The notes under the pieces: model-generated
What the model was told of the DNA's origin: nothing
Seen by the model: only the letters and a program-made list of their open reading frames with translations
Database searches by the model: none
NCBI GenBank assembly: GCA_002914845.1
Contig: JXTC01000221.1
Span: 358,598-422,597 of the forward strand
Direction: 5' to 3'
Length of the DNA stretch: 64,000 nucleotides
Source of the DNA: Trema orientale
Lineage: Eukaryota; Streptophyta; Magnoliopsida; Rosales; Cannabaceae
Translations under genes and position numbers: made by a program
In this document: positions 35,701-48,264 of the stretch, in pieces
Position numbering within the stretch: the first letter of the stretch is position 1
Layout: the number at the start of each line of letters is the position of its first letter

Positions 35701-36580
35701 GTGATAGATGATAAACAAATGTCGTTTCTCCAGTTAAACGGCAATCAGGGGGTGAGATGGTGTTTGTTACGATGAGTGATAACCGACACTCGCTTATTTA
35801 AAAAGCCACATCAGGAAATTACGTGACATGTCGTTCGTATCAAACAATACGAGATAATTTGACACTCGATTGTAAATGACATATCGTATTGATTTAGACA
35901 TCTTAAATTTTGAAGGTTATTTTCATTTTTCGGAAAACATAATATTGGATAGTATATAATGAAACATTTGAAGTTGATGAACCAAAAAAAATTGAGACAA
36001 AAAATAGCAGGGTAATAATTTGACACATTTCAAAGTTGAGCAGCTAAAAATAAGTCGACTCATTTCGAAGTTACAGTTTGAGACTGACCATAAAATTCAG
36101 GGCCAAAAATAATATTAATCCTTACGACATATCATTTTAGTGACGGTACGCAGCAACCATACAAACAAACAACGTGCTGTTTTAAACGGCCAGTGGTCTC
36201 TATTGTACTGATTAGTTAACGGTGATAAATATCGCATGGATTAAAAATATGTACTCACAACGTATATAATAAACAAAAAAACCGAAATTTCGTTTAGTGG
36301 ACTGTGAACACAAACATCATGTTTTTATATTTGTTGAGATTCTAGGAGTTTAGTAGTATAAAATCGTTTGTGATTCTTTCCTTTTTTGGTTTGATTACCT
36401 TACTGTATATCAGCTATGAGATCGTTGGTATGATTGGATGTAATTATATGTCTGTAAATGAGAGTGACTGTATGTTACGAGTATACAGGGGCATGGACAA
36501 GACAGGTGAGATAGCATTTGAAAGACCATGTAATTTAGTAGTCAACCTGGTTGTTTCATCTCTTTCAGTACCATTTTCTC
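32766..36580. other. Long intergenic region
   Basis: AT-rich throughout. Poly-A at about 33269-33289 and a (TA)n tract at about 33967-33985. The only longer frames (34495-34707, 34975-35184, 35439-35744 and 35811-36026) are AT-driven and have no recognisable protein features. 35750-36180 looks like decayed repeat DNA, but no ends were found. Confidence 0.45.
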
Positions 36581-36585
36581 TATTT

Positions 36586-37988
36586 TGAAAGATCTGTTTT
36601 AAATATTACCAAATAATTAATTAATTGATTAACTTAATAATTAATTAATTATATTGTAACACATGTATGAAATGTTGTTGCAACGACGAGTGCATATGTC
36701 GCAATAAAAACCGGAAAATAAAGAAAGAATACAAGACATTTTCAACATGGTTCGGACCTTTCCTATTCCACGGGGCCACGCTCAGAGATTAAACAAATTA
36801 GAAAAGTATAAAAATTACAAACACCAATTGACTAATGCAATAAAAGACTCCCTCTTTTCAATTACCGCAATGTGTTATAATGACTCCACTAATATTGTTT
36901 AGGAAGTCTACTTGTCTTGTTGATCCTTCGCACATGAATTCTCTTCACTAGTCCGGATCTGTCTCCTTCCGAAGAATAGTATGTACTCAAACAAAGTACT
37001 TGGAAAACCTTAAAGCTCTCTAAGTCTCAAAATGACAATATAACATGCTCTATGCCTTACAAATAAAAGCCCTCTCTAAGTATATTTTTCTTAATGAAGC
37101 GCATACAAAATTTCTTGGAGTAACAGAGCCTTTATAAGTGAATTTCAGCCCCCTTGGTCATCTATGGTAGTGTGAAAAGGCTAAAATCAAATAAAGAAAT
37201 AATTAATAATAAAATCAAAATCTTTCCATAAATGTTGTAATCTGCCAAGCAACAATTTTCTGAACAATTACTAGAAAAATGTCTAGATTCAAGATTGCTA
37301 TTGGGATATGATTTGGACATAATTTGGCCAGTTGGAAATTTTCGATTAACTTGTCAAAGATTGATAATTATCCTAAAAAATCATATCTGAGTCAATATCA
37401 ATCAAATGCTAAGATTTAAGAAAATTAACTAATCTTTCATTAAATATCCAAAGTTGTTACAATAGATCAGAATATCTGATTACATTAACTCAGTAAATCA
37501 AATCAAAACTAATGAAAATTAATTAATTGATGAGCAAATATCCAGCAATAATTAAGGACGAAAATCCTAATGAATTCACTTCAGAAATCTGTCCAAATTC
37601 ACTGATTAATAAGAGGCAATAAGATATTAATCAAGGACAAAAGAATGAGGAAATAATCAGGGATATATATGGTAAATATAAAAGGAATTGATTAAAAATT
37701 GATAGGAAAATATCTTAAACAACTATACACGAAATTCTATTTATATTTCACTAATATTGTTACCAGAATCATCAAATATGGAAACAAAGCACACTTAGAC
37801 ACATTCTAGAAGGTTTCCATATAAAAAAAAAAAAACGCAAGTTTCATTTGTTCTAGAATAACACTTTTTATAACAACTTCAAATATGTTGTAACAACTTC
37901 AGACTTGTTGTAACAACATCTCCATCTCTTTATTAACCTGAGTTCTCAAAACTTTGCCATTTAGAATGGCAAACTTTTGGACCTAACA
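36586..37988 (+). mobile_element. Solo LTR, copy 2 (1403 bp)
   Basis: Begins TGAAAGATCTG and ends GGACCTAACA like the copy at 22006-23388, in the same orientation. The two align clearly over the first ~500 bp (CATGGTTCGGACC, CGGGGCCACGC, AATAAAAGACTCCCTCTTTT) and again over the last ~100 bp, with the middle more diverged. The flanks TATTT (36581-36585) and CATTT (37989-37993) look like a 5-bp target duplication with one change. No internal region is attached, and no primer-binding site follows directly. Confidence 0.82.
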
Positions 37989-38351
37989 CATTTTTTTCTT
38001 TTATTTTTTTAGCAACTTATTGAATATCAGGTGGTTTGTTTTAGAGATTAACGTGGTTGAACGATGTTATCCTTCATTTTAGCTCTGCTTGTTTCTCATT
38101 TATGTATTTTTAAGCATTCACAAATATTAAATAAAGGCATCAATGATACTATTCAATTCACTCAATATTTGAGTTTGGGAGGAACTAGACCCTCGAAGTG
38201 CTAGAAAATTATTTTTTATTTCATTTTATTTGCAAATAGAATTTCAATAGTAACATTGTATAACTTAATTGTAGGAAATCCTCCTCCATATATTGGTTGT
38301 AAAAACATGAATTAATGAAAAATATATGATTCTTCAACTCTTATTTTCAAG
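37989..38351. other. AT-rich DNA, possible 3' end of a second LTR
   Basis: Directly precedes a degraded primer-binding-site-like sequence at 38352, so its right part may be the 3' end of the copia element's own 5' LTR. No coding signal. Confidence 0.35.
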
Positions 38352-41166
38352 TTGGTACGAGATGCAACCCTGAAAAAAAAAAAAAAATCAAACCATAGCT
38401 AAACACTTGAATATCTAAACCACTGTGAATCAAAAATATCAAAACTTGCAATCTGAAACCTTGAAACTCTTATAAAAATCCAGGTTACTAAAGAAATCAA
38501 ACCTAAGATCTCATAGAAATCCGCTGAAAATTGCTCAATCAACTACTGTGTTGCTACCATAAGTTCTTAAAACCACTATGTCACCTCACAATCAACCACC
38601 GTGCCACCTTCGTGAGTCCTTGAAACCACTATGCTGCCTCACAATCGACCATATTGCCACCGTCAGAATTGACCTTGCCTCAAAATTGACCTTCGTTGAC
38701 CCTTCCTCACCTGGTTTGTTTTCCTGTGAGAAAAATTTATAAATACCCATTTTTAATTTTTACTTTATAAATGCCTATTTTTATATTCATTTTTAGAAAA
38801 ATGTAGTTCACCACTATTTTATATATAAAATATATAGATACATTTCATGCATTAAAAATTACACTAAAAATTGGCAAATATTTTAAAATGTATACCATAG
38901 GTCAAATTTATAATAAAAAATATAAACCGTGGTAAATATTTATATTGTAAATATATACTGTTTATATTCTACACATAAAAATGTACCTCATGGATAAAAT
39001 TTACATTGTAAATATGGACCACTCATATTTTGCATATGAAATATGGACCATAAAAATCGGTATTTTTGACAGAAAAATTAAAATTATATATTTATAAAAA
39101 TAAGTTATAAAAATAGGTATTAGGCGTAAATTTCTTTTTTCTTGAATCCATCTAGTGTGACTCTAACCGAGAGTTGGCATGAATCTATTAAGTTCAAGTC
39201 TAGGGCTAGATCCAATAACTAAACAAGCCAAAACTTTCAAGTCTAGGCCATTCATTAACTAAAGCCATTTTTATATATCTATTTATTATTGTCTCGTATT
39301 AGACAAATATATATATATTTAAAAAAAAAAAAAAAGAAAGAGGAAGATAAAAAAAAAATAATTGAAAAAAAGGATTTAAAAAAGGAGAAGGATGAGTGAA
39401 AAAATCATTGAATCACCTGAGACAAAATCTATGCCTGTTGTTGTGCAATCTGAAGGTATCTTTAATACAAAAATAATTCTTAATGAATCATACTATAACA
39501 TTTGGGCCCAACTAATAAAGATACACATCGCTGAGAGAGAAAAACTCTCATATATTCGTAGCAAGACAAAACCACCTGTTGAATTAAATGATGGATACGG
39601 AAAGTGCTATGCTGAAAACTAAAAGGTAAAGAGAGGGTTGTTAATGTCCATGAGTTTATAAATCATGAAACATTACTTATGCTTACCCACCGCTCAAGAA
39701 ATCTGGAGTGCATTCTTGAAGGCTTTCTATGATAGAATTGATGAAATGCAAGATTTCAATTTGAAGCAAAAGGTCGTCACTACTAGACAAAATGGTAAGT
39801 CTCTCTCAGCATAGTATGGAGAGTTGACTGAGACTTTTCGGTAATTAGATCATCGAGACAACATAGTCGTGAAAGACCTCAATGATATTGCAGCATACTA
39901 AAAATTCATTGAACGACTACAGGTGCACATCTTTCTTAGTATACTGGATGGTGACTTCAAACAAATTCAAAGAGAGATTCTATACAAAGATCCAGTTCCT
40001 GATTCGAAAGAATGCTACGTGTTAGTTTGATGAGAGGCATTATGTCATGCTACTTTCAAAAGGGAATATGATAATCCTGATATCTCAACTATGGTAGCTC
40101 GACAATGATAACTCAAAATTGCAAGACTATTCCAAGACCAACCATCCAAAGACGACCCCTAGTACTGGTAAGCCTATCCTCAAATGCAGTCATTGAAATA
40201 AGACTGGTTATACCCAGAGTCGATGCTTTGAACTGGTGGGATATACAAAATGGTGGAATAATAACCGCGATTAGTAGAAGAAGGATTCCAAGAAGACCTC
40301 AACTGCGGCAATTGCTATAAAAGCGGGAAGGCCACTACAAATAATGGTGGTAAGATTTTAAATATTTCTGCACTTACTATTAATAGTACATGGATAATTG
40401 ATTCTGGTGCTATAGATCATATGACTTTTAATTCTAGATAGGTCTCACTCCTTAAACCTTCCTCTCAAAAAATTGTTTCCATAACCAATATTAGCACGAC
40501 TCTAGTTATTGGGGAAGGATCCTTAACACTTACTAATAATTTAAATTTGGATTCAGTTTTAGTTATTCCATCTTTGGATTACAGTCTTTTGTCAGTTTCT
40601 CAAATCATTGTAGCCTTATCTTGTATTGTCGTTTTTTGGCTTGAATTTTGTGTATTTAAGGATATCCAAATAAGACAGATGATTGGTTATGGGATTATGT
40701 GAGAGAAACTATATTATTTGGACTTTCATTCAAAGGATTCCAACAAATTGTGACAAACTTTGATCGCAGATAAGTCTGAGGAGAATAAGAAGAAATTTGA
40801 AATTTGTTAGTGGCATCGACGCCTAGGGCATACTTCCTTTGGTTACTTAAAAAAAAAAATTATTTCCTAGTTTGTTTGCAAAGTGTGATGTTTCTAAATT
40901 TTACCATAATAACTTTTAATTAGCAAAAAGCCATCGTACTTTGATTCTGTTAATTTTGAATAAAAGTCTACTTCCTTTTATGGTTATACATAACTTTGAA
41001 TAAAATATATTGATTTGTTATTTTTATTGATGATTGTACCAGAATAGCATAGTTGTGCCTAATAAAATCCAAAGGTGAAGTGAACTTGTTATTTCAAAAT
41101 TTTCATAAAATGATCAGAACTCGGTACAATGCAAAGGTGCAAGTTCGTCGCAACGACAATGGTGGA
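38352..41166 (+). pseudogene. Decayed Ty1/copia retrotransposon: leader, gag, protease, partial integrase
   Basis: TTGGTACGAGATGC at 38352-38365 resembles a degraded initiator-tRNA(Met) primer-binding site. An untranslated leader follows, with an imperfect CCTCACAATC-CCACC-type repeat at about 38535-38660. The gag-like frame starts at 39392 (SYYNIWAQLIKIHI and KLSYIR blocks). Broken by many stops and frame changes, it continues to about 40320. A protease motif STWIIDSGAIDHMT lies at about 40389-40430, a GAG-pre-integrase WHRRLGHTS at about 40814-40840, and integrase-core traces end at a DNGG motif at about 41155-41166. Reverse transcriptase, RNase H and a 3' LTR are missing. The protein order seen, protease then integrase with no polymerase between, fits copia. 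The element is dead. Confidence 0.85.
38727..39134. mobile_element. Possible foldback insertion in the copia leader
   Basis: The left end AAATTTATAAATACCCATTTTTAA and the reverse complement of the right end, AAATTTACGCCTAATACCTATTTTTA, are loosely inverted repeats. The interior has repeated palindrome-like words such as TTTACATTGTAAAT, shared with 24560-24890. No target duplication confirmed. A low-complexity AT-rich origin is the alternative. Confidence 0.35.
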
Positions 41167-41780
41167 AAAATCAATATTTTTAGTGAAATATCGACTGAAA
41201 TATCGCTCAAGCCATGGTCTCGATAAAAAAATCACCGGGAGAAAACAATTTGTCAAAATATCGGGACAATATCGGTAAATATCGATATCTGCACTGATAT
41301 CAAAAAAATTGTTCACAAATCTACAAAAAAATCATGGAAAATATCAGAAATATTGACAATGTTGGCAAATTCATGATTTAAAAAAGAAAAACACATTTTT
41401 TATATTTTTTTTCACTATTATTAGATCAAGTACAATATATAAATGACAGATATACTTTAGACAAAGAGAGAAAAAAAAATAAACAAAAGAAGAAGTACAA
41501 TAATTATAGTTCAGCATTATAATAATTATTAAAAAATATTACACTATATTAGGTTATAAATATGCTACTTTTTACAACAAAAAAAAAGCTAATTTATTAG
41601 TGAATTGTTGGAGGATTTAACTTTTTCTAAAGTTTTATTTAAGTAATTCTATAGTTTTAGCTAATTATTTGTGATTTTTTAGAAAATTTTCATCGATATC
41701 GATATTATCTCCGATATTTTCATAAAATCAGTATACCGATATTTCCACCAAAACTGATATTTTTGTCCTTGAGACAAACT
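41140..41780. repeat. ATATCG-rich dispersed element
   Basis: Two blocks rich in ATATCG/CGATAT words (about 41170-41355 and 41690-41765) flank an AT-rich middle. The blocks are partly inverted: GTGGAAAAATCAATATTTTTAG on the left, and GTGGAAATATCGG read on the minus strand on the right. The integrase reading of the copia relic stops at its left edge, so it may be an insertion that truncated the relic. I have seen similar ATATCG repeats in woody-plant intergenic DNA but cannot name the family. Confidence 0.5.
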
Positions 41781-42729
41781 ACGGGGAAATTGTTAAAATC
41801 AAACGACAAGCTGTTAAATTAGAAACAATATGTCACCTATATCACTGGCAAATATTGAAAACGACGGAATTACAGCAGAAAAATATACTACGAATGGCTA
41901 ATTGGTAGTTCTTTTGTTTTATTTTTATTTCTTTTGAATATGCCACCGGTTAGTGTTTATTACCTAATCTAATGTTAAGGTGACAAGCAATCCTAAGAAC
42001 CATAATCATGCTGACAACTCATTGTTTCATTTGCTCGAGTGCGTACCTTTTTATACTTTGCGTTTTGATTTATCAACATTAATCTTCAGGATTGAAACTT
42101 ATAATAAATTTATATATCGAACATCAATTCTATTATTGGGTCTATTACAATATTTTTTAAAATCTTTAAGATATATATTCTAGTACTTAATTTAAATTTA
42201 AAACTGAATGGGATTAATAGCTAAAAAATAAATATTAAAAAAATAATTTAAATAATGCAAAACTCATAAATATGAAATATTATTTACAAATGTATTTATT
42301 AATTTTAGTTAAGTTTTAAATTTAAACTTCTTTTAAAATATATATTTTAAATTTTAAAAATTATTTTAGTAAACATAACGGTTAAAATTGATGTTTGCTA
42401 TAAGTTCTAAATCTGAGATCAATGTTGATAATAACCAAAACTTAGAATATAAAGTGCACAAATAGTCAAAATATAATGTAAGAAAATATAATTATCCCAA
42501 GATAAAATGATGTCACTTCTACTCAAACTGAATCATGATTGATGCCCCAACAGGGAAGAATAAGGATATATTGCACTACATTTTTGATCGATTCCTTCAT
42601 ATGTGTACACCTCCTATACAATTATAAGTACATAAATCAGTAGAATACTCTTTATCACACCATGATTTTCCTTTTGTTTATTACAACTACCATAAGTTTT
42701 CTTTTTGTTTATTACAACTACTATAAGTA
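41781..42729. other. Intergenic DNA and 3' flank of the coiled-coil gene
   Basis: Very AT-rich. Nothing recognised except the likely 3' UTR in the last ~150 bp. Confidence 0.5.
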
Positions 42730-45546
42730 CTATCTCCTCAAGCGTATCATCCCTTCACAAGCCAATGTCCCCTCAAGATCTCCAATAACTCTTGCTATTC
42801 TAACTTCAAGACCTCTTTGAACATCATGAAAGAGTGTTCTAACACTGTCAGCAAAGCGAATCATGTTGAAACCGCCCGCGGGTTTTTCGAGCTCCTCTGC
42901 AGCCCCAGCTAGGCCAGAAGTAATCTTGGATTGGATTTCCATCACCTTCTGTCCTGTTGCAACTATATATCTCTGAAGCTGAAATGTTTCCTCTAGGAAG
43001 TGCTCTAGTTTTTTGGTCTTTTCTTTTGTTCTTGCAGTTTTGGAATCTCTTCGGCTTAGTTCTAGATCACTCTCATGCTGCAAGTCAAGAATCAGAAACT
43101 CATATGTCATATCAGATGAGCATGTTTCTCAACTGCCAAAAGGGTTTGAACTTTAGCATTTCATGGTTGTAAAAACATTAAATTAGTCTAAAAACATCAC
43201 AAGTAATAATGACATATGAGGTATGCAATTGAAAAATGCTGTAACTTAAGAATATAAGCTTTACCATTCGTTTGCAAAGGTCATCAACCTTGCTTTGGAG
43301 AGATTGGTACCTGCCAACTTGTTTATTCAGCAAAGACAGTAATGACACAAAATCTTTTACACCAGTTTCTCCGTCATCATTAGTTTCTTTATTATCTCCA
43401 CTACTTTCTTGATTTCCTCTCAACCTTTCAAGCATAATGAGTTGTTGCTTCAATCTCTTGAGCTTGTAGGAGACGCCGAGAGCATGAAGATCCATCCTCC
43501 ATTCAGAGCTATTTGTTTTACTCAAGTGTTGTTGAATTGGTGGCGGTAACTTTTCAGCTGAATCTATTTCCACTGGACTTGAACTTCCCTTCTCAGAAGA
43601 ACCTCCATGGGAAACATTGTCTTTCTGTTCGTCGAACTCTTTGTCAGGAGATTGTACTGTCAAGATCACGTTAGTGTTTCTTGACTGATTACCGGACGGG
43701 ACTTCGTTGTCTCTCCCCTCGCCTTCCTCCTGAGACATTTCAACAGAAATTGTCTTTGTTTCTTGCTCTTCTGGCTCAACTGGCTGTCTCTTTACAGCCT
43801 TAATCTGTGACCAACTGGCATGATCATGTGCTACTGCTGAATCGTGTGAACTTGAATTGAAGTTGTTCTTCTGGAAATTTAGAGACCTTAGCTGTGCCAC
43901 AAACTGCTCCTTCAAGGAAGTTAGTTCTTCTTCCCGCTCCATCAACAATGCTTCCATCTTGATGTTTTTATGTCTTGACTGTAGCAGTTCTTTGTTCAGT
44001 CCCTCAACATGGGACTGCAGTCGTTTTGACTCTAGTTCCATGCTCAGCATCCTCCAACGAAATGCTTCTAATTTCTCATCTTTGAGTCTCAATTGTTCTA
44101 CAAAAGCATCTATCTCTAGGTGATGCCTCTGCTCAATTGCAGCTGCATACCTCTCTGCTTCTGAGCGAACCCAACTTTCGACCTGTTTAACGTCAGCTAA
44201 CATGAACAAAAGCAAGACCAAGACAAATAAAACACAATTAGAGAAAGTGGAACATAATCATAAATTACAACCAATATATCATCTATAACCAACTAATCCA
44301 ATGTCCCCAATAGGAAAATGAGTAATTTGTTCTTACCCGCGTCTTCGTTGGTGCGAAGTGAGTAGCTGTCAAAAGGGGGAGAAAAACCTTCAGACTCATT
44401 CCTGAACTCGGAATGCTCAAACTCAAGAAGAGCATCACTTGGATTTGATTTGTTATGGCCAATATGTGAAAGAGATGAAGAATGCAATCCTCTTTCACCC
44501 GAAACAGTCTCCAATCTGGAGTTTCCTTGTTTTGCCAACATGTTTCTCAATGAATGCCTCTCTTGTCTAGTCTCGGAAACTGCCTTCCACCTTTCTGTTT
44601 CTAGCTCAGCTTGCTTCCTCTTAGCCTTTGATAACTTGACCTCCTTCAAAAGCATTTGCTTCTCTGCTGTATCTATCTTGGATTTCCTCAGTGTTGCTGA
44701 TAGGATCTTGTCCTTCTGTTCCAAATCCTCGTGCATCTTTAAAACCTCAGTGGACAGCTTTTGGACCATCAAAACAGATTCTTCCTTCTGCTTTAAGACT
44801 GAATCAAGCTCCCGCTTTTTGGCTTCAACTTGCCTTATTGCTCTACTCATATCAGCTTCAAGATGCCGTTGGTTTGACACAAGCTCAATGAAGGCAGTTT
44901 TGTGCTTCCGAAGCTCAGTGGAATGCTCTTGCGATTCGCGCTTAGCTTTTTCTCTCAACTCTTCAGCCAAATTCTCGGCCTCTTTGAGCTTTTCTTCTAT
45001 TTCTTTCCTCTTCTCACCCTCTTCCTCCAAAGCCTTGTCCTTAGTTTGCACCAAATTCTCCATTTCCTTCAGTTTATCATTCATTTCAGATACTGCTTGG
45101 TCCTTCTTTTTCTCAAGAAACCTCAGCTCACTCATCAGGGCTCCAATATGCTGCCGAAGTTTCTTCCTTTCAATCAACCAGCTTTGCTCCTGAGCAGCAA
45201 AGATGCTCACAACTTTTTCATTTGCTTTCGCATCCTCGCGCCTTATTCTCTTCAGCTCAGCGATATCTCTTTCGGCGTTCTTAAGCTTAAGCAGAATCTC
45301 AGAACTTTTCTCACCATCAGCTCCTTCTCTTTGAACTCTCCACACGAGCAACCCCAAGAGCTGGGCACTTCCTTGAAGCATCTTCTCTCTTATGTCACAC
45401 CATCTTTCATCTTCCATATCATGAGGTAATGACAAGAGACGAACGGCGAAAAATGCACAAGAAACACCAAAATACATGGGATACAGGCTATCATTCTTAT
45501 CTTCTGGGGCTAAAGAGTTTGAATTGGGGACCACCTTCTCCTCCAT
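42730..45546 (-). CDS. Long coiled-coil protein of unknown function, 3 exons
   Basis: Exons 45546-44337, 44196-43265 and 43077-42730 give 829 residues. The N-terminus has a short hydrophobic segment, YPMYFGVSCAFFAVRLLSLP (about 22-41), then a conserved-looking block WCDIREKMLQGSAQLLGLLVW. Residues about 85-345 are almost continuous charged heptads (Glu, Lys, Arg, Leu), a long coiled coil. Exon 2 adds another coiled coil, a disordered Ser/Glu/Gln-rich middle, and a helical block WRMDLHALGVSYKLKRLKQQ. Exon 3 ends with helices around LEHFLEETFQLQRYIVATGQ and VRTLFHDVQRGLEVRIARVI. By gene order it corresponds to Arabidopsis At5g53020, whose ribonuclease P P38-like label I recall but which nothing in this sequence supports. 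A scaffold or tether role is inference from the coiled coils only. Confidence 0.9.
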
Positions 45547-48264
45547 TACTCAGATGTTTTCTTCCTCTGGTTTGAATGAAAAAAAAAAGGAGAAAAAAAA
45601 AATATCAAATGGGAATTTCAAGGTTTAAATGAAAGAACTAAAAAGTTTCAAGAACAACATGAGAATTGGAAGAAAGCTACCTAATTCAACTAACCATAAA
45701 GATATAAAGTTAGCAGTAAATGTTATACCATAATCAATAATAACCCAGATGAATTAAATGTTCAAAGAACCATGAGAATAATTGAGAGACACCATTTTCT
45801 CAGGAGATTCAAACTTTATAGAAGAACTTACAGGAGGTTATTAGAATTTCTTCAGCTTAAAACCAGTAACAAAAGCCTCTTGGGGAGCAAATTGCAGCTT
45901 TTCAGCGGAGATCCTAAGGCATCAGCCAGACTAGACCCAAAACTGCATAAAAAGTCCAAGCATATATGTGATGTGTGAGTTTCCCATAATAAAAGTGGCC
46001 AGAGAAAGCCAAAAGCAATGGAGTTTACACGTGTGTTACTCCAGAATCCGTTAAAAAGCTCTGTACTTTTAACATGATAGAAGGAGAAGAAAGTAAAAAA
46101 AAAAAACAAACATAAAAAAGAAAATTGTTCCCTGGTTTTCAGTGAAAGACTGACCCCAAAGAACCCCACTTGGTCTTCCTTTTCACTCACTCACCAACCT
46201 TTTTCTCCTCTCAAAATGTCAAGACTGCAATAGCAAGCAAAAGTTTCTAGATTCCTGGTTGTTTGTCACCATTACTGATAAGAAAAGTGAGGTTGATGTG
46301 AAAAAAAGAAATTCATATATCAATCAAATATTCATCTCAATATTTGTATATTACTATTTTTCCAGAGTGGCTTCCCTGTATAAAACTACACTCAAATAAA
46401 AGAAATATTCTTATAAAATATTATGAAAAGTACTAGCAAAAGACTACAAACATAAAGTTCCATTTTTTAATGGTACTGAAATGGATGTCATTGTTTCCAT
46501 TTCCTTCACTACAACCAAGAGGAACTATTCAAAAAAAAGAAAGAGAACTAGATATTTTACAGTATTTATCACACCTCTAAATCAGGCTCTTGCCAACCTT
46601 TATTTTCTTGGATGGTATCAAAAAATATCGAATATGAAACAAATAAGCACAATATCTCAAACTTGGACCACATTATCATATGCTGTTGGGGCATTAAACC
46701 ACCACCAACAACAAACTAAATATTTGAGAAATAATTGGATACTACTAAATAAATCTGACATATTTCCAATTTTCCCAGATGGGATTTAAATAAAACGACT
46801 AAATATTCTACTTGGCTTAATTAAACAGGAAATTCCCACCGACCCCCTTGTTTTGTTTCTTCTCAAAAAACAGAAATTAACAATGTATAACGTCTATGAA
46901 ACTATGAATATAATAAAACATAGAATAATAATTAATGTAAACAGATATATAATATAGACACATGTACCTGCCTAAGGTTCAAATTGAGCTAGAATTGCGG
47001 AGGAGCAGCTTGTGCCAATGATAAGAACAAGAAATGAATAAAATGGCCGTCAGAATCATAATGATAATAACACCTAAGAAACCAGGTCTTCATGGGTCCA
47101 AAAAGATTATTAGCTTCTCCTCGAGTTGCTTCCTTGGCTGAGACCTGTAAACTGTAAAGTGGGTATGTGTTCAATACAAAAGTTATACATACAAACATTC
47201 ATTGTACATCAAAAAAGCAAACCGAAATATATATATATATATGTATAGGAAGATATGGCCAACTACTACGCACATATTAGCTTTAACATTTCAAGATCTG
47301 CCCTTGGAATCTGGACTTTTTGATGCCTGATTCATTTCATTCTAACTTAAGCAATCTCTCTCTTACTCTTTCTCTCTCATATTGTCATATGATGTGTAAT
47401 ATTTTCTGCAATAAAGAAAAGGAGAAAACAAGGAGGAAGAATAAACTAAGGGTCACAATCAAGTGAGGACATTTGTGGGCACAACCCATGTTCTTCACCA
47501 TGAAATTAGAAAAGAAAAGTGAAGTTTCTCTTGGGCCCACCTTAAAAAATAAACAATAATAATAATAATAATCATATCTCCTTGTTATTGATTTGAGCTT
47601 GTGCTTCTATCCCAATCCCAACCTCCATAAAAGTGGCATGAAATTCAGTTGAAAAACTTTGCTTTAAAATCCATGCATAAATAGCATTCAACCATTTCTG
47701 TGTACAATATGCTCTGCACAAAAATATCATTTCTTATTTATGGAATCTGCAGATGTGGGTCACACTTGTTTTTTATTTTTTAAATAAAGTTTTCACTGAC
47801 TCAGTTCTTCATTTTTGCCCTCTTGTAAGTTCCTTTTGTCTTCTAGTCTTCAGCCTCAATCCCTTTTATTAATCTCATCAGCCAATCAAGTAAACAAATA
47901 ACTAATCAGCCAAAGAAAAAAAAAAGGCAAACTAATAATTGGAGTGAAGTGAATATAATGCACATTGCACAACCAGGGAAATTAAATGACCAAATTATTG
48001 GCCAAATATATGAAAAAAAAAAACATTGTGGACGAATTAAAAAGCATGGTCGGTATTGCAGGACATCTCATTTTCAAGTATGTCCCACTTTATTAAATAT
48101 AATGATATCTGATTCTCAGTAGTAGTTAAACAAAGTTGCAAACTTTGGACGAAATCCATGCATAGATTTGACTGATTAATGCCAGAAATAAATCAAAGAC
48201 ACTATTTGGTAAGGACATGATAATTATCTTTATTTTGTTTCCTTCTAAATTTTAGTTAATTCAG
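45547..48264. other. Upstream of the coiled-coil gene and intergenic DNA
   Basis: The first ~650 bp likely hold the 5' UTR and promoter of the minus-strand coiled-coil gene. After that comes AT-rich DNA with a (TA)n tract at about 47227-47243, an (AAT)n run at about 47555-47572 and A-tracts. Open frames at 46481-46789 and 46989-47198 show no protein features. Confidence 0.45.

Noticed and set aside
36370-36588. 72-codon plus-strand frame ending at solo LTR copy 2
   Set aside because: No motif, and its last codons run into the LTR boundary.
22006-37988. The two LTR copies as the ends of one 16-kb element
   Set aside because: Each has its own flanking 5-bp repeat, the interior contains host genes (RKD, DUF688) and no gag-pol, and the copia relic lies outside, downstream of the second LTR.
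36586-41166. LTR copy 2 as the 5' LTR of the copia relic
   Set aside because: The LTR end at 37988 is followed by T-rich DNA with no primer-binding site. The primer-site-like sequence is 360 bp further on, and a target-like repeat directly flanks the LTR.
44450-45429. Long plus-strand frames (up to 247 codons) opposite the coiled-coil gene
   Set aside because: Ser/Phe/Leu-rich shadows of a heptad-repeat gene rich in Glu and Lys codons on the minus strand. The minus-strand model has matching splice sites and protein features.
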